Source of the DNA: Campylobacterales bacterium
GTDB taxonomy: Bacteria; Campylobacterota; Campylobacteria; Campylobacterales; Sulfurimonadaceae
Direction of reading: 5' to 3'
DNA: 64,000 nt
Assembly (NCBI GenBank): GCA_026390165.1
Contig: JAPLGM010000004.1
Location: forward strand, 203,536-267,535
Of this stretch, positions 53,946 to 61,252 are shown piece by piece. Every line of letters starts with the position of its first letter. Position 1 is the stretch's first letter. The notes beneath the pieces were generated by a model, which was not told where the DNA came from, ran no database searches, and worked only from the letters and a program-made list of their open reading frames with translations. The position numbers and the translations under genes were made by a program.

Positions 53946-55103
53946 TTAGAGGTTTAAGTAGGCTTTAATTGCGTCTACTTTATCGGTTTTTTCCCACGTA
54001 AATTCGGGAAGTTCCCGTCCAAAATGACCATACGCAGCTGTTTTACGATAAATAGGGCGTAAAAGATCGAGGGATTCGATGATACCTCGTGGTGTCAGAT
54101 CGAAAAGTTCTTTGACACAGCTTTCAATTTTCTCTTCATCAACAACGGCTGTACCGTGGGTATTAACCATAATAGAAATTGGTTTAACAACACCGATGGC
54201 ATACGATACTTGGATGGTAGCGCGATCACACGCACCTGCTGCTACAAGATTTTTGGCTACATAACGAGCGGCGTATGCAGCAGAACGGTCTACTTTAGTA
54301 GGATCTTTTCCACTAAAGGCCCCACCACCGTGAGGACATGCTCCGCCGTAGGTATCAACGATAATCTTACGTCCAGTGAGTCCAGCATCCCCTTGTGGTC
54401 CGCCGATAACAAATTTACCTGTAGGGTTAATATGATAGATGATATTTGGACTCATAAGTTCATGAGGGATAACGTATTCGATCACCTCTTTAATAACATC
54501 CACATGCAACTTTTCTTGTGAAACATCAGGGGCGTGTTGCGTTGAGATAACGACTGTTTCTACCGATACAGGTTTATCATCAACATAACGGATACTTACT
54601 TGGGTTTTTCCATCGGGACGAAGATAGGGGATAATCCCTTCTTTACGCACTTGCGCCAAACGCTCTGCAAGACGGTGGGAGAGATGGATAGGCAGTGGCA
54701 TGAGGACATCGGTTTCACGGCAAGCGTACCCAAACATTAACCCTTGATCTCCTGCACCGATTTCGCCATCTGCTTGATCTACCCCCTGGTTGATATCGGG
54801 AGATTGTTCGCCGATACCATTGAGGACAGCGCATGAACGATAATCAAATCCGTAGGTAGCATCAGTATAGCCGATTTCACGTACAACTTGTCGTGCAATT
54901 TCTTGCATCGGGGCGTACGCTGTGGTTTTAAGCTCACCTGCAATGACACAAAAACCATTGGAAACGAGCGTTTCACAAGCAACTCGTGCTTTGGTATCGT
55001 GTTCAATGATGTAATCTAAAATTGCGTCACTGATTTGATCCGCCATTTTATCGGGATGCCCCTCAGTAACAGACTCAGAGGTAAAAATGTACTCTTTTGG
55101 CAT
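53946..55103 (-). CDS. metK: S-adenosylmethionine synthase
   Basis: MetK makes SAM from methionine and ATP. Signatures: [20 protein letters not shown], then [16 protein letters not shown] (loop), and [19 protein letters not shown]. Length 385 is normal. A stem of about eight bp (CCTCTTCGT/ACGAGAGG) lies 17-50 nt past the stop and may end the transcript. Confidence 0.95.
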   Translation of the reverse strand: MPKEYIFTSESVTEGHPDKMADQISDAILDYIIEHDTKARVACETLVSNGFCVIAGELKTTAYAPMQEIARQVVREIGYTDATYGFDYRSCAVLNGIGEQSPDINQGVDQADGEIGAGDQGLMFGYACRETDVLMPLPIHLSHRLAERLAQVRKEGIIPYLRPDGKTQVSIRYVDDKPVSVETVVISTQHAPDVSQEKLHVDVIKEVIEYVIPHELMSPNIIYHINPTGKFVIGGPQGDAGLTGRKIIVDTYGGACPHGGGAFSGKDPTKVDRSAAYAARYVAKNLVAAGACDRATIQVSYAIGVVKPISIMVNTHGTAVVDEEKIESCVKELFDLTPRGIIESLDLLRPIYRKTAAYGHFGRELPEFTWEKTDKVDAIKAYLNL

Positions 55104-55160
55104 AAATATCCTTAGGTAAAATCTTGAAGTTTCTTAGTATTATTCGGATTATAGCAAACC

Positions 55161-55604
55161 CTATTTTAAGAAATCCCTCTCCCAAAAAAAATCAATCCAA
55201 TCCGTAGCTTCAAATAAAGAAAAGTTGGGTTGAATGAGTGCAGTGGGTTTGGTGAAAAGGGTAATGGTCTGAAACAGGATATTAGGATGTTTGGTGTGTA
55301 AAACATCCAAAAGGGTATAAAGTGTTTTGCCACTATCGACAATATCATCGACAATTAAAACCCGTTTTGAATGAGAAAAATCGCACTCTTCCATAATGGT
55401 AATAGAGGATCGCTGATTCTCCCCGTCATAACTTTCGCACCGAATACTTTGAAGATTGCGTATATCAAGAGCCATAGAAAGTGCATGCGCTAATGTCATT
55501 CCGCCGCGTACAACGGCAACAAGGGTATCGGGCTGAAATGATTCACAAAGCGTTGCAAGAGCTGGTATATCATTTTTAAATTGGTCATAGTTATAGGTTA
55601 TCAT
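55161..55604 (-). CDS. Phosphoribosyltransferase domain protein
   Basis: A 147-residue type I phosphoribosyltransferase. The PRPP site VLIVDDIVDSGKTLYTLL is complete, and VAVVRGGMTLAHALS is the loop seen in xanthine-guanine phosphoribosyltransferases. Substrate is probably a purine base. I place the start at the ATG 55604 (MITYNYDQF); the frame opens at 55628 but that would overlap the promoter of der. A TATGAT ends 6 nt before 55604 on the minus strand and there is no good ribosome binding site, so it may be leaderless. Confidence 0.82.
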   Translation of the reverse strand: MITYNYDQFKNDIPALATLCESFQPDTLVAVVRGGMTLAHALSMALDIRNLQSIRCESYDGENQRSSITIMEECDFSHSKRVLIVDDIVDSGKTLYTLLDVLHTKHPNILFQTITLFTKPTALIQPNFSLFEATDWIDFFWERDFLK

Positions 55605-55634
55605 TTGGCAATCATACCCTAAGTGCATTTACGC

Positions 55635-55640
55635 TATAAT
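55635..55640 (+). promoter_or_regulatory. -10 element for der
   Basis: TTTACGCTATAAT with hexamer TATAAT at 55635-55640, 26 nt before the ATG of der; AAAAGGG is the ribosome binding site. It overlaps the upstream side of the divergent phosphoribosyltransferase gene. Confidence 0.5.
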
Positions 55641-55666
55641 GAAAAACTTATTTAAAAGGGCAATTA

Positions 55667-57193
55667 ATGCAAAAATTAGCCATTATCGGTAAACCAAATG
55701 TTGGCAAAAGTTCTTTGTTTAACCGTTTACTAAAACAGCGTGACGCGATTACTTCAGAGCAAGCGGGGACGACACGGGATGTCAAAAAACGCGTTGCTGT
55801 AATTGTTGATAAACAAGTCGAAATTCTCGACACAGGCGGATTGGACGAGGGGTGTGAACTTTTCGACCGAATCAAAGAGAAATCATTAGAAGCGGCGCAT
55901 AAAGCGGACATTATCCTTTTTATGGTAGACGGTAAAAGTCTCCCTGAAGAAGACGATAAAAAGCTTTTTTATGAGCTTGAAGCGATGGGGAAATCGATTG
56001 CGTTGGTTGTCAATAAGATCGATAATGACAAAATGCAAGAGAAACTATGGGAATATTACGAGTTCGGTACCAATAATATTTTTGGTATTTCAGTTTCCCA
56101 TAACCGTTCTATTCTACCATTGTTAAATTGGGTAGCTTCAGTCCTTCCGGAATCGGCAATCGTCAAGCCTGAGCCTGAGGTGAATGAAGAAGAGGATGAA
56201 ATGGATGGTTTTGATTCATTTGTCCAAGAGTATGGCGAGGATGAAGAGTCTGATGATGACGATGATCTGGATGACGACGAGGATGATGAGGGTGAGATGA
56301 ATGATGATCTTGCTGAAATGGAAGAGGCATTTAAAGGGCTTGTAAGAGAATACGAACCTGGCAATGCCGATAAGATGAAAGTGGCGATTATCGGTCGTGT
56401 TAATGTTGGAAAAAGTTCTCTCCTTAATGCCCTTTTGGGTGAAGAGCGTTCGGTGGTAAGTTCTGTAGCGGGGACAACAATTGACCCTATCGATGAAGAG
56501 GTAGAGTATCAAGATAAAAAAATCACTTTTATTGATACAGCAGGGATTCGTAAGCGCGGTAAAATTTTAGGGATTGAAAAATATGCCCTCATGCGTACCG
56601 AAGAGATGTTGGAAAATGCCGATATTGCACTCCTCGTCCTCGATGCGTCCCAGCCCTTTATGGATTTGGATGAGAAAATCGCGGGCTTTGTTGATAAAAA
56701 TCGTCTTGCGTGTCTCATCGTTTTGAATAAATGGGATATGGCTCCAAAAGAGGATTACGACAAAATCATCCAAGAAGTGCGGGATCGATTTAAGTTTCTA
56801 AGCTATGCCCCCATCATTACGATTTCGGCGCAAAGCAAACAACGGGTACACCGAATTTTCGATATGTTGCTCAAAATCAACGAGAATTATTCACAACGTA
56901 TTCCGACGAGTAAGCTCAACGAAGTGATTCAAGCAGCATTGAAAAAACATATCTTGCCAAGTATCAACGGTATGAATATCCGTCTCTATTTTGCGACACA
57001 GTATGATATTCGTCCTCCACGTATCGCGTTGATTATGAACAAGCCTCAAGGGTTGCATTTTAGTTATCGCCGATATTTGACGAATCAGATGCGAGAGCAG
57101 TTCGATTTTGAGGGGACACCGGTATTGTTTAAAGCAAAAAGTAAGAATGTGAGTAAAAAACCACAACCGCATAAGAAAAGAGCAATGTGGTAA
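55667..57193 (+). CDS. der: Ribosome biogenesis GTPase Der
   Basis: Der (EngA) has two GTPase domains and a KH-like tail and matures the 50S subunit. G domain 1: GKPNVGKSSLFNRL (G1), DTGGL (G3), NKID (G4). G domain 2: GRVNVGKSSLLNAL, DTAGI, NKWD. The linker between them (residues about 165-225) is exceptionally acidic, with runs of Asp and Glu, and makes the protein 508 residues compared with a usual 440-470. The C-terminal KH-like part has PPRIALIMNKP. A toxin-antitoxin pair follows 25 nt downstream. Confidence 0.93.
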   Translation: MQKLAIIGKPNVGKSSLFNRLLKQRDAITSEQAGTTRDVKKRVAVIVDKQVEILDTGGLDEGCELFDRIKEKSLEAAHKADIILFMVDGKSLPEEDDKKLFYELEAMGKSIALVVNKIDNDKMQEKLWEYYEFGTNNIFGISVSHNRSILPLLNWVASVLPESAIVKPEPEVNEEEDEMDGFDSFVQEYGEDEESDDDDDLDDDEDDEGEMNDDLAEMEEAFKGLVREYEPGNADKMKVAIIGRVNVGKSSLLNALLGEERSVVSSVAGTTIDPIDEEVEYQDKKITFIDTAGIRKRGKILGIEKYALMRTEEMLENADIALLVLDASQPFMDLDEKIAGFVDKNRLACLIVLNKWDMAPKEDYDKIIQEVRDRFKFLSYAPIITISAQSKQRVHRIFDMLLKINENYSQRIPTSKLNEVIQAALKKHILPSINGMNIRLYFATQYDIRPPRIALIMNKPQGLHFSYRRYLTNQMREQFDFEGTPVLFKAKSKNVSKKPQPHKKRAMW

Positions 57194-57218
57194 AATAACC
57201 TATTAAAAAGGGGACGGT

Positions 57219-57452
57219 ATGATTGCATTAAATAGTCATCAGCTTTTAGCTGAAGTTGATTTTATGCCGATTGATTTAAAAACGAAATTGATTGAAAAGC
57301 TTTTAAAGAGTCTCAATCCTCACTCTGAAACGATTGAAACATTATGGAAGCAGGAGATTGACACTCGGGTTTCTGCCATCGAGTCGGGAAGTGTTACACT
57401 TGTCGATGGGAATGAAGTGTTTCGCAAAATTAAAGCTCGATTCACCGTATGA
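57219..57452 (+). CDS. Antitoxin, addiction-module component family (TIGR02574-like)
   Basis: A 77-residue helical protein of the type found upstream of ParE/RelE toxins: an amphipathic block (LPIDLKTKLIEKLLKSL), WKQEI, then AIESGSVTLVDGNEVFRKI near the C-terminus, the usual tail of this family. AAGGGGACGG precedes the ATG. It overlaps the toxin start by 4 nt (ATGA). It probably neutralises the toxin and represses its own promoter. Confidence 0.78.
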   Translation: MIALNSHQLLAEVDFMPIDLKTKLIEKLLKSLNPHSETIETLWKQEIDTRVSAIESGSVTLVDGNEVFRKIKARFTV

Positions 57453-57739
57453 ATTTCCGCTTTCATCCTGATGCGGAACTTGAACTTAATCATGCTATTG
57501 ATTATTATGAAGCGTGTCAAGAGCAGTTAGGGTTAGAATTTGCCCAAGAAATCTATGCGACAATACACCGTATTATTGATTTTCCAAATGCTTGGCAACG
57601 GATGACCTCTCAAACACGACGTTGCTTAACGAATCGCTTTCCCTTTGGTATCGTTTATCAAGACATTCATAACGAAATCATCATTATTGCTATCATGCAC
57701 CAAAATCAGAAACCATTTTATTGGAAAAAACGGTCATAA
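57449..57739 (+). CDS. ParE/RelE-family toxin
   Basis: A 96-residue toxin with the ParE/RelE fold signature: FRFHPDAELELNHAIDYYE at the start, then RRCLTNRFPFGIVYQ, and a C-terminal IIIIAIMHQNQKPFYW that resembles the family's last strand. It may inhibit gyrase (ParE-like) or cleave mRNA (RelE-like); the sequence does not settle which. It overlaps the antitoxin gene and lies at the start of the accessory region. Confidence 0.8.
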   Translation: MNFRFHPDAELELNHAIDYYEACQEQLGLEFAQEIYATIHRIIDFPNAWQRMTSQTRRCLTNRFPFGIVYQDIHNEIIIIAIMHQNQKPFYWKKRS

Positions 57740-57793
57740 TTTGAATGAAGATAAACGTAGAAAAAAAGAGAGATTATAATAATTTCTACTCCC

Positions 57794-57864
57794 GTTCGTG
57801 GTGAGCTTGTCGAACCATGAACTTTCTATGTGAATATTCACTCTTCGACAGGCTCAGGGCGAAT
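57794..57864. repeat. Inverted pair of GTTCG...CGAAC-type dispersed repeats
   Basis: The element at 57794-57815 starts GTTCGTGGTGAGCTTG and ends TCGAAC; the one at 57844-57864 reads TTCGACAGGCTCAGGGCGAAT. They are inverted relatives (16 of 20 positions in the alignment of one with the complement of the other). Sequences of this type recur in many environmental bacterial genomes (from memory), so a mobile palindrome family is likely. Confidence 0.55.
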
Positions 57865-57876
57865 GGATACTTTCTC

Positions 57877-57905
57877 CGTCATTCCCGACTTGATCGGGAA
57901 TCTAG
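57877..57905. repeat. CGTCATTCCCG-type palindromic repeat
   Basis: CGTCATTCCCGA, loop CTTGA, TCGGGAATCTAG; the 8-bp stem ATTCCCGA/TCGGGAAT is perfect. A related element lies at 49882-49909. It is another member of a common REP-like class. Confidence 0.6.
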
Positions 57906-57912
57906 CTTTTTT

Positions 57913-57923
57913 AATATTCGGAA
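57913..57923 (+). repeat. 11-bp inverted repeat, left copy
   Basis: AATATTCGGAA, the exact complement of TTCCGAATATT at 63952-63962. The two copies flank the interrupted helicase gene at about 6 kb distance. Confidence 0.45.
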
Positions 57924-57997
57924 ACAAAGAATGTTAATGATTTAATAAAAACGGCAGGGGTATTACTGTAATATCAAGAAAAAATCTTGGGTCTAGA

Positions 57998-60900
57998 ATG
58001 TCAGAATTTAATGCTCGATTACAACTAACAAGAACAAAACTACTAGACCTTACCAAAAGAAATAAACTAGTCAGCTATAAAAAGCCAGCTAAAATAAGAT
58101 ATTTGAAAATTATTGATGAATCCCCTGATTTTATTTATCATCGTTTGGTTGTTGAAGAGGGACAATTCAAATTCAAATATATTCCTGAACCAGATAAGAA
58201 TCAAAATAGTAATGAGATTGTTTTAGTTAAAAAAAAGAGGTTAGAGGATAATTTATTTACAAATATTGCTGGTGTGCTTGACTCTTCTCCTGCAAATATT
58301 TTATTGACAGCTGAAGAAAGAGCCAAAGAACTTGGTTTTGATATTTCCAATGAACTACCTAAAATCGATCTTACCAATAAAGATATTGATCCAAAATATA
58401 TAGATGATTATCTACAGACTTTACATTATCCTACTGAACTCGAAAAAAAAAAAAAAAAAATTGATCTTGATGCACGTAGTTTGATACAAGAAACTGGTGC
58501 CAATATGCTTTATATAATTCTTGGTGTATTGGAATGGACAGAAAGTAATGATTCAGACGTCAAAATTAAATCTCCGTTAGTCAATATTCCAGTAACACTA
58601 CAACGTGGAAGTCTAAATAAAGAAACTAATACCTATGAATATATTTTAAAATATGATGGAGATGGACTTGATACAAACAAATCATTAGCTGAAAAGCTCT
58701 CTAATGACTTCAATATTGTATTGCCCGAACTAATTTCTGAGATGTCATTTAGTGACTATATGAACGAAGTTAGCAAAATATTGACCTTTAAAAAAGATTG
58801 GAAAATTAAACATGAAATATCTCTTGATTTTTTAAACTTTTCAAAGATATTGATGTATAAAGACTTAGATGATGCGAATTGGGATGAAGAAACACGCTTA
58901 AGCGATAATCCAATTTTACAGGATCTCTTTTTGGGCAAAAAAACGGGTACTGCTTCATATGCTCCATCTGAATATGATGTTGATTCCAATCCAATAGCGC
59001 AAAGAATTCCATTGGTAATGGATGCAGACTCTTCACAGCACAGTGCTATTGTTGATGTATTAGAAGGAAAAAACCTTGTTATTGAGGGACCTCCCGGAAC
59101 TGGAAAATCTCAAACTATTGCAAATATGATTGCGGCTTTATTATCTGAAGGAAAAAGCGTTCTATTTGTCTCCGAAAAGCTTGCTGCATTGGAAGTGGTT
59201 CATAAAAGATTGTCAAATGTTGGCTTAGAAGATTTTTGTTTAGAATTACATAGCCATAAAAGTCAAAAAACAAAAGTTCTTGAATCGTTTAAAAAACGTA
59301 TCAGTGGTCGATACAAAAAACCTCAGGACATACAAGCGGTTAAAGAAAAGATTGAGCAAAAAAAGAAAGAACTACGAGTATACCTTGATGTTTTGCATTC
59401 GAAATTTGGAAAGATAGAACAAACGCTTTTTCAAATTTTTTGGATTGTTGATCGATATCATGAAGTTGCCAAATACCTCAAATTTGAAGTCCAAGAAGTA
59501 GAAAATCGAACATTGGCAGATCTTAACAATATAATCGAGCAACTAGCCAAATATAAAACCTATATCACAGATCAAAACCTTGATTATTTTTTCTGGAAGC
59601 CATACAGTCTAGACAATTTGAATATTATTGATATTGATTTATTTACAGATAAAATATACGAAGTTGAAAAAAGTTGTACTGATTTGGATAGCCGTATTAA
59701 ACAACTTGAAGAGACACTCAATGTCACCATTGATGATGAATCTACCGAACTATATCAGATTGCTCAACTGATAAAATTAATTCCAATGGATTCATTATCT
59801 ACCTGCAATTTTTCTTTTATGGCGAAGTTTCCTAACGGGGGAATGCAGATTATTGAAAAGTTCATTTCTACCTCGCGTTCTCTAGATGAATACATTAGTA
59901 AGAACTCGAAAGAAATCTTAAATTACACTAATCTAACAGATACAGATAAAGAGATTATCAGTCTTCTCAAAGGAGAAGCAGTTAATACCATCCGCAACCA
60001 ATACATAGCCCAAAAACAAAAATTTGAACAATTTTCCGACTCACTGAAACGTTTTTACAATCAAGATATTAGATTGTTAGAAAAAGAGACTGCCCTTAAA
60101 ATTGCACAAGAAATCGAGGCTGTTAAAGACTTCTTATATGGTGATGTCACACTTAATGAATTGAAAAGTATCGAAGCACTCAATGATCAAATGTCTCGAA
60201 GTATCGAAAAAGTTGAAAGTTTACTCAAAGGATTGTCAAGACAATCGGGAACTCAATTCAATAATGACATCTTTGAAATCAACACAATAATCAAAGCAGG
60301 GGAGCTATTAAATAGTATTGATAACACTTTGTATGTCTGTTGTCATGAGATATGTGGCACAGCAAAATTTGATAGTGTTCTAAGCAGTGCAAAAACAGAA
60401 GCCCAACAAGTACATTCCTTTTTGAATAGTATTTCTGCTTCTTTTGATACCAATAGATTGCTTAGCAAAGAGACTGACCGAATTCGAGAAATCAAAAGAA
60501 TTATTCAGGAGAAAAAAGATTCATTTTTCAATTTTTTCTCCTCTGAGTTCAAAAAGGCGAAACGAGAACTCGAAGAACTTTTTCAAAACGGTCTTCCTAA
60601 GGATAAAAATTCTTGGATTCCACAAATTGACCTTGCAATCAGTTATATAGAAGCTAAAAATAAATTTAATCAAAATGTAGAATATCAAAATGTATTCAAA
60701 GAGCTGTTCCTTGGAGAGCAAACAAAATGGGAAAACATTGAAAAACTGAATGAATGGAGTAAAAACGTTCGTCAAGATATTAAAATCATTTCCATGACAC
60801 AAATGATTATGAGAGGAGATGAACAACTTTCTATTGCCCTTCAATCTTCTAGTGAAGCTATCAAGAGCGAGATGGAATATTTCAACAATTGCCTGCAACA

Positions 60901-61225
60901 AATGCAAGAGATATATTCTAGTGCCTTTTTCAAAAGTTTTTATACGGTTCTTGATGACCTCAAAATTATTGATTTACAAAATAAACTAAATGCTATTAAT
61001 GAAAAACTTATTCCGTACATCAGCACTGTTAGCAAATATGTGATTGATGATAATGAAAAACTATCCCGAATTCATCAGATTTTTAAAGATTTCAATGAGG
61101 TCAAATCTGCGTTCATTGAGGGTGAAAAACAGACTCGTCAAATAATCAGTGACTTAGAAAAAGACATTGACCGTGAAATATCAAATGATGATATAACAAA
61201 ACTCTTAAACTTTTTTGTCTCTTAA
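57998..61225 (+). CDS. DUF4011-type helicase, N-terminal part (interrupted gene)
   Basis: The first 1075 codons of a very large helicase gene. The N-terminal region (to about 340) carries the DUF4011 pattern, beginning LQLTRTKLLDLTKRNKLVSYK. The Walker A motif IEGPPGTGKSQTIANM (about 363-379) and the block LFVSEKLAALEVVHKRL follow, as in superfamily 1 helicases of this class; the remainder is a long helical insertion (about 420-1075). The frame stops at TAA 61223-61225 and then continues in the same frame after 27 nt. The composition is much richer in AT than in nearby genes and a run of 19 A lies at 58444-58462. Alone this piece lacks helicase motifs II-VI and cannot be a complete enzyme. 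Confidence 0.8.
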   Translation: MSEFNARLQLTRTKLLDLTKRNKLVSYKKPAKIRYLKIIDESPDFIYHRLVVEEGQFKFKYIPEPDKNQNSNEIVLVKKKRLEDNLFTNIAGVLDSSPANILLTAEERAKELGFDISNELPKIDLTNKDIDPKYIDDYLQTLHYPTELEKKKKKIDLDARSLIQETGANMLYIILGVLEWTESNDSDVKIKSPLVNIPVTLQRGSLNKETNTYEYILKYDGDGLDTNKSLAEKLSNDFNIVLPELISEMSFSDYMNEVSKILTFKKDWKIKHEISLDFLNFSKILMYKDLDDANWDEETRLSDNPILQDLFLGKKTGTASYAPSEYDVDSNPIAQRIPLVMDADSSQHSAIVDVLEGKNLVIEGPPGTGKSQTIANMIAALLSEGKSVLFVSEKLAALEVVHKRLSNVGLEDFCLELHSHKSQKTKVLESFKKRISGRYKKPQDIQAVKEKIEQKKKELRVYLDVLHSKFGKIEQTLFQIFWIVDRYHEVAKYLKFEVQEVENRTLADLNNIIEQLAKYKTYITDQNLDYFFWKPYSLDNLNIIDIDLFTDKIYEVEKSCTDLDSRIKQLEETLNVTIDDESTELYQIAQLIKLIPMDSLSTCNFSFMAKFPNGGMQIIEKFISTSRSLDEYISKNSKEILNYTNLTDTDKEIISLLKGEAVNTIRNQYIAQKQKFEQFSDSLKRFYNQDIRLLEKETALKIAQEIEAVKDFLYGDVTLNELKSIEALNDQMSRSIEKVESLLKGLSRQSGTQFNNDIFEINTIIKAGELLNSIDNTLYVCCHEICGTAKFDSVLSSAKTEAQQVHSFLNSISASFDTNRLLSKETDRIREIKRIIQEKKDSFFNFFSSEFKKAKRELEELFQNGLPKDKNSWIPQIDLAISYIEAKNKFNQNVEYQNVFKELFLGEQTKWENIEKLNEWSKNVRQDIKIISMTQMIMRGDEQLSIALQSSSEAIKSEMEYFNNCLQQMQEIYSSAFFKSFYTVLDDLKIIDLQNKLNAINEKLIPYISTVSKYVIDDNEKLSRIHQIFKDFNEVKSAFIEGEKQTRQIISDLEKDIDREISNDDITKLLNFFVS
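61223..61225 (+). other. In-frame TAA within the helicase-nuclease gene
   Basis: The stop codon is followed by nine sense codons (EADTSAIVR) and the ATG at 61253 in the same frame (57998 and 61253 are both frame 2). No ribosome binding site lies before 61253. The flanking sequence continues the protein without a gap, so one base change would restore a frame of about 1924 codons. Confidence 0.75.
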
Positions 61226-61252
61226 GAAGCAGATACAAGTGCAATAGTTCGA

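Larger units (their letters stand above)
57740..57997. other. Repeat-rich intergenic region before the helicase-nuclease gene
   Basis: A 258-base gap without a gene. It holds three short palindrome-type elements in a row (57794-57815, 57844-57864 and 57877-57905) and the left copy of an 11-bp inverted repeat (57913-57923). From about 57910 the base composition falls to the AT-rich level of the following gene. No convincing -10 box or ribosome binding site is visible for the downstream gene. Confidence 0.6.

Noticed and set aside
56056..56364. Serine-rich minus-strand frame opposite der
   Set aside because: It is the mirror of the acidic Asp/Glu codon run of Der's linker and has no independent support.
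57740..57997. CRISPR array
   Set aside because: The palindromes are of different types and irregularly spaced, with no repeated unit separated by equal spacers.
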